From NCBI RefSeq assembly GCF_020405225.1, contig NZ_CP084472.1, positions 2,046,001 to 2,110,000 of the forward strand: a stretch of 64,000 bases of DNA. The letters are read 5' to 3'. A model generated the notes under the pieces. That model was not told the origin of the DNA, did no database searches, and saw only the letters and a list, made by a program, of their open reading frames with translations. This document shows, in pieces, positions 41,628 through 50,589 of this stretch. Within the stretch, counting starts at the first letter, position 1, and every line of letters begins with the position of its first letter. The position numbers and the translations under genes are program-made. This DNA is from Natrinema sp. DC36 (lineage in GTDB: Archaea > Halobacteriota > Halobacteria > Halobacteriales > Natrialbaceae).

Positions 41628-43423
41628 TGTGCGGAATAATCGGATACGTCGGTTCACCGACGAGCGATAACACCCTCGAGATCCTCACGGACGGTCTCTC
41701 GAGACTCGAGTACCGGGGGTACGACTCGACCGGCGTCGCGATCTCGAACTCGTCGCTCGACGTCTACAAGCGACGGGGCGAACTGACCGAACTCGAGGAC
41801 GTGCTGCCCGACCAGTCGACCAACGGCTCCGCCGGAATCGGGCACACGCGGTGGAGTACGCACGGGCCGCCGACCGACGAGAACGCTCATCCCCACACCG
41901 ATTGCAACGAGACGGTCGCCGTCGTCCACAACGGAATCATCGAGAACTACCAGCAACTCCGGGAAACGCTCGAGGCGGACGGACACGAGTTCGACAGCGA
42001 AACAGATACCGAAATCATCCCTCATTTGATCGAAGCAGCCCTCGAGCGGGACGGCGACATCGAGCGGGCATTCCGGTATGCGATCACGATGCTGGAGGGA
42101 AGTTACGCCGTGGCAGCGGTCTTTTCCGGACGAGACGAGGTGTACGCTGCGCGTAACCAGTCGCCGCTCGTCGTCGGCATCGGCGACGACGGGTATTTCC
42201 TGGCGAGCGATATCCCGGCATTTCTCGACTACACTGAAGACGTCGTCTACCTCGAGAACGGCCAGTTCGCGGCCATTCGTTCCGATAGCATTCAGATTTC
42301 CGACGAGCGAGGCGCTCCCGTCGAAACACCGGTCGAGACGGTCGACTGGAGTACGGAAGATACGGGAAAAAGCGGACACGAGCGCTACATGCTCAAAGAG
42401 ATCTATGAACAGCCCCGCGCGTTGCGCAAGTGTCTCCAGGGACGGTTACGGGAGTCGGATGGCTCCGTCTCGATCGAGGCGGTCGAGGACATGGAGAAAC
42501 CGAAGCAGATCCACGTCGTCGCCTGCGGGACATCGTATCACGCGTCCCTCTACGCGGCTCGGCTATTTCGCGATCGGGGCGTTCCGTCGACCGCGTTCAT
42601 GGCGAGCGAGTACGACGTCGATACGATCCCGATCGACACGGAGACCCTGGTCGTTGGCGTCACGCAGAGCGGTGAAACGGCCGACACGCTGGAAGCGCTC
42701 CGGGAGGCAAATCGCGTCGGTGCGGAGACGCTGTCGGTGACGAACGTCACCGGGAGCTCGGCCTCTCGCGAAACCGATCGCGTGGTGTACATCCGCGCCG
42801 GGCCCGAAATCGGCGTCGCCGCGACGAAAACCTTCGCCGCACAGCTGGTGGCACTGGCGATGATTTCAATAACACTCACGAACGACTCCGCTGCGACGTT
42901 CGTCGAGGCGCTTCGGACGCTGCCAGAGCTGGTACAGTCCGTCCTGGACCGCTCTCGAGCGAAGGAAATCGCAACGGAGTACGCGGATTCGGACGCGTAC
43001 TTCTTCATCGGCCGCGGATACAACGCGCCGGCGGCCCTCGAGGGGGCGTTGAAGACGAAGGAGATAACGTACAAACACGCGGAGGGGTTCTCGGCCGGCG
43101 AACTGAAGCACGGGCCCCTGGCGCTGGTGACGGACAAGACGCCGGTCTTTGCAGTGATTCCCAGAGACGGGAACTTCGAGAAAATGGTTGGAAACGTCAA
43201 AGAAGTCGAGGCTCGCGAGGCACCGGTGATTGCTGTCACCGACGCGGCGGAGGCGGTCGAACCCCTCGCAGACCACGTGTTACGCATTCCCCAGACCGAC
43301 CGGCGATTGGCGCCGATTTTGGCGAACGTACAGCTGCAACTCGTCTCCTACTGGATCGCAAACGAGTTGGGCCGATCGATCGATAAACCCCGGAACCTCG
43401 CGAAGAGCGTCACGGTGAAGTAG
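41627..43423 (+). CDS. glmS: Glucosamine-fructose-6-phosphate aminotransferase (598 aa)
   Basis: It makes glucosamine-6-phosphate from fructose-6-phosphate and glutamine, the entry to UDP-GlcNAc. MCGIIGYVGS starts with the catalytic Cys2 of the Ntn glutaminase; RLEYRGYDSTG and TRWSTHGPP follow. Two SIS domains bind the sugar phosphate (ACGTSYHASLYA; GVTQSGETADTLEAL; GRGYNAPAALEGALKTKEI). The usual ending (KPRNLAKSVTVK) is intact. Its place at the end of the amino-sugar glycan and chitinase region supports a GlcNAc-type polymer. Confidence 0.96.
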   Translation: MCGIIGYVGSPTSDNTLEILTDGLSRLEYRGYDSTGVAISNSSLDVYKRRGELTELEDVLPDQSTNGSAGIGHTRWSTHGPPTDENAHPHTDCNETVAVVHNGIIENYQQLRETLEADGHEFDSETDTEIIPHLIEAALERDGDIERAFRYAITMLEGSYAVAAVFSGRDEVYAARNQSPLVVGIGDDGYFLASDIPAFLDYTEDVVYLENGQFAAIRSDSIQISDERGAPVETPVETVDWSTEDTGKSGHERYMLKEIYEQPRALRKCLQGRLRESDGSVSIEAVEDMEKPKQIHVVACGTSYHASLYAARLFRDRGVPSTAFMASEYDVDTIPIDTETLVVGVTQSGETADTLEALREANRVGAETLSVTNVTGSSASRETDRVVYIRAGPEIGVAATKTFAAQLVALAMISITLTNDSAATFVEALRTLPELVQSVLDRSRAKEIATEYADSDAYFFIGRGYNAPAALEGALKTKEITYKHAEGFSAGELKHGPLALVTDKTPVFAVIPRDGNFEKMVGNVKEVEAREAPVIAVTDAAEAVEPLADHVLRIPQTDRRLAPILANVQLQLVSYWIANELGRSIDKPRNLAKSVTVK

Positions 43424-43439
43424 CGCCTCCGATACCGTC

Positions 43440-44189
43440 TCACGTCGAACCCGCATCGTTGCGGTCCGCTCGGTGCTCGTCGAGCGCTTCGTCGATAGTC
43501 AACTCGCCCGCAGCGACCCGGCGTGCGAGCACCTCGTCGATCGCCCGATTGTGTTCACTCTGCTCTCTCGATCGGTCTTTGATGACCTGAATCTCCCCCT
43601 CGGTCGGATCGATCTCCCGCGAGTCGACGACCTCTCCCTCGAGCCGAGCGATGTTCACCGCGGCCAGCACGTCACCCATCCCTCGCGTCCCGGTGCCGAG
43701 ATAGGGGGTCGTCCCCGTCTCGTCGACGAGTTCGACGCGGACGTCGTCGAGATCCGTGACCAGTTTCGCGCTCTCGAGTCGGGAGCCGTCGCCGATGCGG
43801 ACGACCGGGGAGGGTGCCTCGGCGGCCTCGCGTTGAATCAGATCGACGGCGTCGCCCAGCGGCACCTGGAAGGCGGCGACGACCGTCTCACCGGCGAGGA
43901 CGGCGATACCGGGCTTGCGGCCCGGATCGACGCCGATGATCGTCCGGCCGCCGCCGCCGCGAACCGCGGCCAGCGCCTGGTCGACCGCCCGTCTCGAATC
44001 GTCGGAATCGGCGACGATCGTCGTCACGTCGGCGAAGTCGTCGGCGTGATCGGCCCCGGTAACGACCACGTCGGCGTGGTCCGGCAGCTCGGCGTCGGGT
44101 TCGACGGTGGTAAACGTCGTCCCGCGCTCGCGGAGCTCGTTGACGACGCCGTGGTACACCTCGAAGTCCGTCGTGGCGACGACGATCAC
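43440..44189 (-). CDS. RNase H-fold (RuvC/YqgF-like) protein (249 aa)
   Basis: The start GTG at 44189 (VIVVATTDFEVYHG) is preferred because a TATA box lies 28 bases upstream; the open frame continues to 44336. The N-terminal ~90 residues look like a small Rossmann-like domain (ADVVVTGADHADDFADVTTIVAD). Then TIIGVDPGRKPGIAVLAG shows the first strand and Asp of an RNase H/RuvC fold, with LGTGTRGMGDVLAAVNIARLEG later. The C-terminus is a charged helix (SEHNRAIDEVLARRVAAGELTIDEALDEH in part). It is a predicted nuclease or nucleotide-binding protein; no partner adjoins it. Confidence 0.7.
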   Translation of the reverse strand: MIVVATTDFEVYHGVVNELRERGTTFTTVEPDAELPDHADVVVTGADHADDFADVTTIVADSDDSRRAVDQALAAVRGGGGRTIIGVDPGRKPGIAVLAGETVVAAFQVPLGDAVDLIQREAAEAPSPVVRIGDGSRLESAKLVTDLDDVRVELVDETGTTPYLGTGTRGMGDVLAAVNIARLEGEVVDSREIDPTEGEIQVIKDRSREQSEHNRAIDEVLARRVAAGELTIDEALDEHRADRNDAGST

Positions 44190-44213
44190 GACTCGGCCTT
44201 CGGCCCCGTGACG

Positions 44214-44219
44214 AATAAA
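44214..44219 (-). promoter_or_regulatory. TATA box of the RNase H-fold gene
   Basis: TTTATT on the minus strand is centred 28 bases upstream of the GTG at 44189. This supports a leaderless GTG start and argues against the longer reading from 44336. Confidence 0.6.
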
Positions 44220-44393
44220 CGTACGCGAACGACCCGTCCCGACCGTGGCGTCGACGAGCGTACCGACCGTGGCATCAACGAGAGGTGGAAAGCGACGAGG
44301 GGAACGCCGACGGGATCCGACGAACGTCCGGGGCAACGAGACGATCGGGACCTTCCTAACCCTCTCACGAGCCGAACGCTGAACACCGCAACG

Positions 44394-45992
44394 CTATTCG
44401 GCGGCGCCGTGATTCCGGTCGCGGTTCGACGGGTGATTCACCGACGAGGGTTCCGATTGCGCCTCGGTCGGAATCGTGAAATAAAACGTCGCCCCATCGC
44501 CGGGGACGGACTCGACCCAGATCTCGCCGCAGTGGCGTTCGACGATCCGTTCGCAAAGCGCGAGCCCGATTCCCGTTCCCTCGTGTTCGTCGGGCGGGTG
44601 AAGGCGTTCGAACACCTCGAAGATGCGGTCGAGTTCGTCCGCGTCGATACCGATCCCGTCGTCGCGGACGGCGATCCGCCACTCGTCTCCGTCTCGCTCG
44701 GCCGAGACGTCCACTCGAGGCGCCCCCTCACCGCTGTATTCGATCGCGTTGTCCAGCAAGTTCTGGAACACGTGACGAAGTTGCTCCTCGTCACCGATGA
44801 CTCGTGGGAGTGAATCGGCCGTGATCTCCGCACCGCTCTCTTCGATTCGAAACGCGAGATCCGCGCGGACGTCGGCGAGAACGGAGTCCAGATCGACGGG
44901 TTCGAAGGAGCCCTCGTCCTTGTCGACCCGCGAGTACTCGAGGAGGGCCTGGATCATCTGGCGCATCCGGTCAGCGCCGTCCACCGCGAACTCGACGAAT
45001 TCGCGGCCCTCCGCGTCGAGGTCGTCGGCGTACCGGCTCTCCAGCAACTGGAGGTAACTCGAGATCATCCGCAGGGGCTCCTGGAGGTCGTGCGAGGCGG
45101 CGTAGGCGAACTGCTCGAGGCGGTCGTTCGATCGTCGAAGGTCCCGTTCGGACTCGATCTGTTCGGTAATGTCCGTGTAGGTGAGCACGGCGTTTCGCCG
45201 CTCGTCGCCTCGTAACGGGTTCCCGCTGATCAGGAGCCAGACGCGCTGACCGTCGGCGTTTTTGAGGCCGATCGGACCATCGTGAACCGTCTCCTCCCGT
45301 TCCATGATTCGATACGCCGGGGTCTCCTCCGGGGCGAGCGGTGTCCCGTCCAACCTGATCAGGTCGAACTCGTCGATGCGGTTCTCGTAGTCACCGACGG
45401 CCTCCGGTGCGTCCCCGAATATCTCTTCGACCTGCTCGTTGTGGTAGTCGAACGTCCCGTCGTGGTCGAGCGTCGCGATTCCGATCGGAGCCGTCCGGAC
45501 GAGTTGCTCGACGAAGTTCCGTTCCTTCCGCAGCGCGCGTTCGCTCCGTTCGGCTTCGGCCGCTCGAGTGAGCGCTCGCGCCTCCATCACACCGACCCCC
45601 AGACCGCCGATAGTACCGACTGCGGTCAGGATACCGATCTCCCGCACCGGGTTCCTGAGGATCACGTCGGGATTGAGAACGAGGAGGGTGGTGACGCCGA
45701 GCATCACCGCCAGACCGCCGAGACACCAGCCTGCAACGCGCGGAGCCCGAGCGGCCGGAAGATCGCTCTTACCGAGCCAGTACCCCCCGTAGAGTAGCGT
45801 GACGGCCGGCCAGGCGAACAGAAGGAAATCGACCGAAATCTCCCCGGTGGGACCGTCCGTCACTAGATTTCGGTGTATCTGGACTGCCCCGAGCACGACG
45901 AACAGCCCGCCGAGCGCCGAGATAAAGCGCGGCCCACCGACTGTCGAGATGGATCGACTCCACGGAGGCATTATCTCACGTAACTCGTCCAT
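44394..45992 (-). CDS. Membrane PAS-containing sensor histidine kinase (532 aa)
   Basis: Four hydrophobic segments in residues ~22-135 (ISALGGLFVVLGAVQI; FLLFAWPAVTLLYGGYW; VAGWCLGGLAVMLGVTTLLV; IGILTAVGTIGGLGVGV) form a membrane input part. A PAS domain lies at ~160-280 (APIGIATLDHDGTFDYHN). HisKA has the phosphoacceptor H301 (YAASHDLQEPLRMISSYL), and the ATPase domain has N, G1 and G2 boxes (NLLDNAIEYS, RDDGIGIDAD, GTGIGLALC). Haloarchaeal kinases of this type often lack an adjacent response regulator, as here. The signal is unknown. Confidence 0.93.
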   Translation of the reverse strand: MDELREIMPPWSRSISTVGGPRFISALGGLFVVLGAVQIHRNLVTDGPTGEISVDFLLFAWPAVTLLYGGYWLGKSDLPAARAPRVAGWCLGGLAVMLGVTTLLVLNPDVILRNPVREIGILTAVGTIGGLGVGVMEARALTRAAEAERSERALRKERNFVEQLVRTAPIGIATLDHDGTFDYHNEQVEEIFGDAPEAVGDYENRIDEFDLIRLDGTPLAPEETPAYRIMEREETVHDGPIGLKNADGQRVWLLISGNPLRGDERRNAVLTYTDITEQIESERDLRRSNDRLEQFAYAASHDLQEPLRMISSYLQLLESRYADDLDAEGREFVEFAVDGADRMRQMIQALLEYSRVDKDEGSFEPVDLDSVLADVRADLAFRIEESGAEITADSLPRVIGDEEQLRHVFQNLLDNAIEYSGEGAPRVDVSAERDGDEWRIAVRDDGIGIDADELDRIFEVFERLHPPDEHEGTGIGLALCERIVERHCGEIWVESVPGDGATFYFTIPTEAQSEPSSVNHPSNRDRNHGAAE

Positions 45993-46104
45993 CGAGTTGT
46001 GAAAGTTTGGATGAATTCACCGCTATTTCGCACCTAGTACTTCTCCGATTCCGATCACCGGCCCGTTCCGGGGCCTTTTTGCGCATCCCCTGTCAACTGA
46101 AACC

Positions 46105-46845
46105 GTGACCGACGAGGCGATTTCAACCGGCTGTGGCCCGGTCGACGAGTTGCTCGGTGAGGGGTTCGAACGCGGAGCCGTCACGCAGTTGTACGGCCCG
46201 CCGGCCGCCGGGAAGACGAATCTCGCGCTGTCGGCGGCCGTCGAAACGGCGGTCGACGGCGGCACCGTCGTCTACATCGACACCGAAGGCGTCTCCGTCG
46301 ACCGCTTTCAGCAACTGCTCGAGGCCACCGTCGACACCGAGCCGCCTCGAGACGGGGACGAGGGCGACGCGGACGACGTCGAGGCCGTCGCCTCGCGGAT
46401 CGTCATCGAGGACGCGCTGGACTTCGAGGAACAGGCCGAGGCCGTCCGCGACGCCGAGGAGTTCGCCGAGCGCGCGGACCTGATCGTCCTCGACAGCGCG
46501 ACCGGCTTCTACCGCCTCGAGCGCACCGCCGACGGCGACGAGGGCGAGGCGTTACGCAGCGTCACCCGACAGGTGACTCATCTGCTCTCGCTGGCCCGGA
46601 AACACGATCTCGCCGTCGTCCTGACGAATCAGGTCTTCGCGGACCCCGACTCGGATCGTACCCGGGGGCTCGGCGGGAACACCCTCGAGCACTGGACCGG
46701 AACGGTCGTCCGCCTCGAGCGCTTCCGCGGCGGAAAGCGGCGCGCGACCCTCGAAAAACACCGCTCGAAACCCGTCGGGGACTCGGTTCAGTTCCGGATC
46801 ACTGACACCGGACTCGAGGGCGGCGACGACGCCGCCTGGTCCTGA
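46105..46845 (+). CDS. radB: RadB recombinase paralogue (246 aa)
   Basis: RadB is a RecA-family protein that helps RadA in archaeal recombination. The GTG start at 46105 gives the usual short N-terminus (ISTGCGPVDELLGEGFERGAVTQLYGPPAAGKTNLA), with Walker A at ~27-35 and no N-terminal DNA-binding domain. Walker B is ADLIVLDSAT. The ends FRGGKRRATLEKHRSKP match the family's basic C-terminal motif. An acidic insert (residues ~80-95) is typical of halophiles. It is transcribed alone. Confidence 0.92.
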   Translation: MTDEAISTGCGPVDELLGEGFERGAVTQLYGPPAAGKTNLALSAAVETAVDGGTVVYIDTEGVSVDRFQQLLEATVDTEPPRDGDEGDADDVEAVASRIVIEDALDFEEQAEAVRDAEEFAERADLIVLDSATGFYRLERTADGDEGEALRSVTRQVTHLLSLARKHDLAVVLTNQVFADPDSDRTRGLGGNTLEHWTGTVVRLERFRGGKRRATLEKHRSKPVGDSVQFRITDTGLEGGDDAAWS

Positions 46846-47084
46846 TCGCACCGCGTCCGGGTCCCGGAGACGCGGCCGTCACTCGTTCTGCAATCTCTCG
46901 CTCTCGACGGACACTCCCGTCGATTCGCTACGGTCCGGACGACGGGTCGTCGACGGTGGGGCGTCACGGCCGGGCTATCCACGAACCTACTGAAAGGACC
47001 ATCGACGAAACAACCGAAAAGGCCATCGACGAGACGGCCTACAGAAAAAACGAGCGCGGAGACACCGAACTCGGACACCCCCGG

Positions 47085-48242
47085 CTACAGTTGATTGAGC
47101 TTTCGCAGCAACTGGCCGCGGTACTCCTCGTCGCTGGTGACGCCCTTGAGTTCCAGGACGTTGCGCTCGAGTTTGTCCTCCGCGACGCGGAAGGCGTTCT
47201 CCGAGCCGTAGCCTTCGCCGGTGCCGGCGACCTGTCCCTTGTTGGTTCGCAGGCGGATCTGACACTGCACGAGCGGGGTGCCCCGGAGCTTCTCGTTGTG
47301 CTCGTGGAAGCGGACGTGGGCGTGCATCACCTGCATGTCGGCGTACTTGTCCGCGACGGACTCGATGCTCTCGACGATCGACTCCCGGGTGATGGTGTCG
47401 AGCATCGAAATGTTGGTGATCTGAACGTCCATATGCTCCTCCTCGGTGAACGTCAGCGCGCGCAGGACGTCCGTCTTGGTGATGACGCCGATGACGACCC
47501 GGTCGTCGTCGGCCGGCGTGACCATCAGCCCCGCGTAGTCGTCCTCGAGCATCGCTTCGACGGCCTCCTTGGCCGTCGCGTCCAGCGTCGTCGTCTCCAC
47601 GGGACTGTTCATGATGTCGTAGACGGGCACGTCGAGCAGGCGATCGCTGTCGCCGACCCGGTCGCCGGTCGTCGTCGTGTGATTCTCTCGAATGACGAAG
47701 TCGGCGATGTCGTGGGTGGTCACGACGCCGGAGAGGTAGCCGTTCTCGTTCATCACCGGCAGCCGCGAGATCCCGTTTTCGCGCAGGAGGTTGATCGCTT
47801 TACCGACCCCGTCGTCCTCGGTGAGTGTGATCGGCTCGTCAGTGTAGATGTCCTCGACGGTGAGCGCGTCGAGGTTCTCCAGTACCGCCTCGAGGATCGC
47901 GTCGTCGGTGATGACGCCCCAGAGGTCGCCGTTTTCGAAGACCGGCGCGACCGTGGCGTTGCTCTCGACGAGGACGCGTGCGGTCTCTCGAATATCCTCC
48001 TGACGGTCGACCTTGGGAGACGGCGTGTTCCGGCTCGGTTTCGTCAGCGCCGCAACCTTGGCGTCGTCCTCGACGTGCGACTGGAGGATCTCCCGCTCGC
48101 TGATGACGCCCTCGTATTCGCCATCGTTCATCACGATAATTCCCTTGGGGTTTCCGTTCTCGAACATCGAACGGACTTTCCCCATTCGCGTCCCGACATC
48201 GACTTCGATAAACTCCGTAGTGGCGATATCAGCGATATTCAT
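47085..48242 (-). CDS. Four-CBS protein with S30AE/HPF-like C-terminal domain (385 aa)
   Basis: The start at 48242 (MNIADIATTEFIEVD) has TTTAA 34 bases upstream. Four CBS repeats fill residues ~1-275 (GVISEREILQS; GVITDDAILEAVL; GVVTTHDIADFV; GVITKTDVLRAL) and should bind adenine nucleotides. The last ~100 residues read like the ribosome-hibernation S30AE fold (VMHAHVRFHEHNEKLRG; VQCQIRLRTNKGQVAGTGEGYG; AFRVAEDKLERNVLELKG). It may therefore couple energy state to ribosome inactivation. That link is inferred from domains, not shown by the context. Confidence 0.8.
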   Translation of the reverse strand: MNIADIATTEFIEVDVGTRMGKVRSMFENGNPKGIIVMNDGEYEGVISEREILQSHVEDDAKVAALTKPSRNTPSPKVDRQEDIRETARVLVESNATVAPVFENGDLWGVITDDAILEAVLENLDALTVEDIYTDEPITLTEDDGVGKAINLLRENGISRLPVMNENGYLSGVVTTHDIADFVIRENHTTTTGDRVGDSDRLLDVPVYDIMNSPVETTTLDATAKEAVEAMLEDDYAGLMVTPADDDRVVIGVITKTDVLRALTFTEEEHMDVQITNISMLDTITRESIVESIESVADKYADMQVMHAHVRFHEHNEKLRGTPLVQCQIRLRTNKGQVAGTGEGYGSENAFRVAEDKLERNVLELKGVTSDEEYRGQLLRKLNQL

Positions 48243-48348
48243 CTGTCCGTATGAACGTAATGCCGCAGGGGTATTTAAGGTACTGCCCGTTTTGGCCGGG
48301 TGGCCCTGGGCACCGGGATTTTTGTCCGGGCCGTTGAAGCGGCTCACG

Positions 48349-48690
48349 ATGCGTGACATCACCGTCTTCGGCCGGTACACCTACCTCGTCACCGAAATCG
48401 TCTGGGGACTCGTCGCCGCACTCCTCTTGCACCGGGCGAACGCGCTCCGGAAGGCGGCGGTTACCATCGTTGCACTGTATCCGATCGCCTACGTCTGGGA
48501 CCGCTACACCCTCGCCGTCGGCGTCTTCGACATCAAACTGCGGACCGGCGTCGATGTCGCCGGCATCCCGCTCGAGGAACACCTGTTCATGGCGGTGGTT
48601 CCCGGACTCGTCATCGGGATCCACGAGACGATTTTCGGCGACGAATCCGACGAGGCGACGGCACCCTCGAAGCAGTCGGCAAACCGATAG
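48349..48690 (+). CDS. Half-size lycopene cyclase-type membrane protein (113 aa)
   Basis: About three membrane helices (YLVTEIVWGLVAALLLH; AAVTIVALYPIAYVWDRYTL; HLFMAVVPGLVIGIHETIF) and the motif IPLEEHLF match the repeat unit of CrtYcd-type lycopene cyclases. Those normally carry two such units in about 230 residues. Here only one is present and ends cleanly, so it may act as a dimer or have another carotenoid role. It has its own start at 48349 (MRDITVFGRYTYL), divergent from the CBS gene. No other carotenoid gene is in the window. Confidence 0.75.
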   Translation: MRDITVFGRYTYLVTEIVWGLVAALLLHRANALRKAAVTIVALYPIAYVWDRYTLAVGVFDIKLRTGVDVAGIPLEEHLFMAVVPGLVIGIHETIFGDESDEATAPSKQSANR

Positions 48691-48753
48691 CTCCCTTTCA
48701 CTGACTGTAAGCAACCGCGACTATCTTGTACGCACGGACCGTCAGTCGACTCG

Positions 48754-49506
48754 ATGGATAGCCGTCGGTTCGCGACGACCGAGACGGACGAAACGGACGC
48801 GGACGAGAGCGACGACCGCGCGCTGATGCGGGGACTGGTAAACTTCCTCGTCGCCGTCGCACTCGTCTGTTCGCTCGCGCTCGGAACAGCCCTTTTCGCA
48901 CCTCAACTCATCGACGGGCTCGGCCTGGATGAACGACCGCGACCCAGTTCCGACGTGAACCCGGCCGGCGAACGCAACCCCGACGTGACCGATCCCGACG
49001 ATCCGGGGAACTCGAGCTACGAAACCGACGTCGAAGTGGTTCGCTCCGCGACCGTCGAGGACTTCGTCCACGCGGAGGTCAACGAGCGTCGGGCCGAGCA
49101 CGGTCTCGAGCCACTCGTTTGGGATGGAACGATCGCGTCCGTCTCTCGCGCCCACAGCGAAGACATGGCCGATCGCGACTACTTTCGCCACAGGAACCCC
49201 GACGGAGAGGGACCGTACGACCGGTTTCAGGACGTCGGCAACTACTGTCCGGGATACGGCGAGAACATCGCCAAGACGTGGCTCGATCGACGCGTCGGAC
49301 AACCCGGCGGCGACGGAACCGTTCGCCATCGGACCGCCGAGGGACTCGCAACCGGGCTGGTCAACCAGTGGATGAACTCCACGTCCCATCGGCAGGCCAT
49401 CCTCGAGGAAGGCGACACGCCCAGCTGGGATCGAGCCGGTGTCGGCGTCTACATCGCCGACGACGGCGAGGTCTACGCGGGGCAGAACTTCTGTCGCGAG
49501 TGGTGA
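48754..49506 (+). CDS. Membrane-anchored CAP (SCP/PR1) domain protein (250 aa)
   Basis: An acidic N-terminal tail and one membrane helix (FLVAVALVCSLALGTALF) anchor the protein with its C-terminus outside. After an acidic linker, the CAP domain covers ~105-250 (FVHAEVNERRAEHGLEPLVWD; SRAHSEDMADRDYFRHRNPDG; YGENIAKTW; VNQWMNSTSHRQAILEE; GVGVYIADDGEVYAGQNFC). The CAP His and Glu residues are present. Extracellular CAP proteins bind lipids or other ligands in other organisms; the role in haloarchaea is unknown. Confidence 0.88.
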   Translation: MDSRRFATTETDETDADESDDRALMRGLVNFLVAVALVCSLALGTALFAPQLIDGLGLDERPRPSSDVNPAGERNPDVTDPDDPGNSSYETDVEVVRSATVEDFVHAEVNERRAEHGLEPLVWDGTIASVSRAHSEDMADRDYFRHRNPDGEGPYDRFQDVGNYCPGYGENIAKTWLDRRVGQPGGDGTVRHRTAEGLATGLVNQWMNSTSHRQAILEEGDTPSWDRAGVGVYIADDGEVYAGQNFCREW

Positions 49507-49720
49507 GGGCAAGAACACACCCTCTCGCGTAGTGACCGGATCACCGACGGTTCCGTACGAAGCGGTGACTGATCCACGAGCGGATCCGTCTCGAACGAGA
49601 ACTGGCCCACCAGAAAACCATCATAACTATGAAATTAATCACGAAAACCGCGATACTGGTTGGGGCACAGGAATTGCGAACGATTTACAGGTCCATAGAC
49701 TGCAATAATTGACGTTCCAT

Positions 49721-50503
49721 ATGAAGGTTCCAGAGACGTTCACCAGTATCTACCGGACGGCGAGCGACCGCGATCTGACCTTTCTCGCGGCCGGGTTCGC
49801 CTACTACGCGTTCGTCTCGCTGATCCCGCTGATCCTGCTCGCGCTCGTCGTCGGCTCGCTGGTCGGCGGCGAGGAGGCAGCCCAGCGGCTGATCACCGTC
49901 GCCGGCGACTTCCTCCCGGCGGCCGGCGAGGAACTGGTCACCGCGGCGCTCACGACGGAATCCGGGCGCGCGGAGGCGACTGTGGTCGCGTTCGTCGTCG
50001 CCACGTGGGGTGCACTCAAGGTCTTTCGCGGACTGAGCCTGGCGTTCGACAAGGTCTACGACGAGGTGGCCGAGGACTCGATCGTCGACCAGATCAGGGA
50101 TGGCCTCACCGTGATCGTCGCCGGCGCGGGTGCGCTTGCGCTCATGATCGGAATCGGCGCGATGCTCCGGATCGTCGCCGACTCTGTTCCCTTCGCCGGC
50201 CTGCTCGGCTGGATCGTCCTGCTCGGTGGGCTCGTCCTCGTCTTCCTGCCGATCTACTACGTGCTGCCGCCGATACCCGTCGAACTGAGTGAGATCGTCC
50301 CCGGCGCGGTCTTCGCCGCCGTCGGCTGGACGGTCCTCCAGATCGGGTTTCAGCTCTACGCGTCGAACGCCGGCCAGTACGAGGCGTACGGCGCCGTCGG
50401 TGCGGTCCTCCTGTTCGTCACCTGGCTCTACTTCGCCGGCATCATCATCCTCGTCGGTGCCGTTCTCAACATCGTCCGATCGCGCCCCGCGGTCGCGGAA
50501 TAG
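49721..50503 (+). CDS. YihY/BrkB-family membrane protein (260 aa)
   Basis: Six hydrophobic segments and the family opening DLTFLAAGFAYYAFVSLIPLIL identify YihY (formerly annotated as RNase BN). Later blocks ATWGALKVFRGLSLAFDKVYDE, LPIYYVLPP and AVLLFVTWLYFAGIIILVGA are typical. The start at 49721 is preferred to a TTG four codons upstream. The function is unknown; these are probably transporters or envelope proteins, not nucleases. The 200 bases before it hold no gene. Confidence 0.9.
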   Translation: MKVPETFTSIYRTASDRDLTFLAAGFAYYAFVSLIPLILLALVVGSLVGGEEAAQRLITVAGDFLPAAGEELVTAALTTESGRAEATVVAFVVATWGALKVFRGLSLAFDKVYDEVAEDSIVDQIRDGLTVIVAGAGALALMIGIGAMLRIVADSVPFAGLLGWIVLLGGLVLVFLPIYYVLPPIPVELSEIVPGAVFAAVGWTVLQIGFQLYASNAGQYEAYGAVGAVLLFVTWLYFAGIIILVGAVLNIVRSRPAVAE

Positions 50504-50589
50504 CGGCCGGAAATAGCGTCACCGAGCCCGTTTTCTGTATCGCCCGCACAGGGGAAAGATTATGTCCCCGGCAGCGACAGACCACGACC

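Noticed and set aside
43473-44813. 446-codon rightward frame opposite the RNase H-fold gene and kinase end
   Set aside because: It crosses two well-supported leftward genes and shows no domain.
46956-48254. 432-codon rightward frame opposite the CBS protein
   Set aside because: The leftward frame has four CBS repeats; this one is its codon-bias shadow extended by chance.
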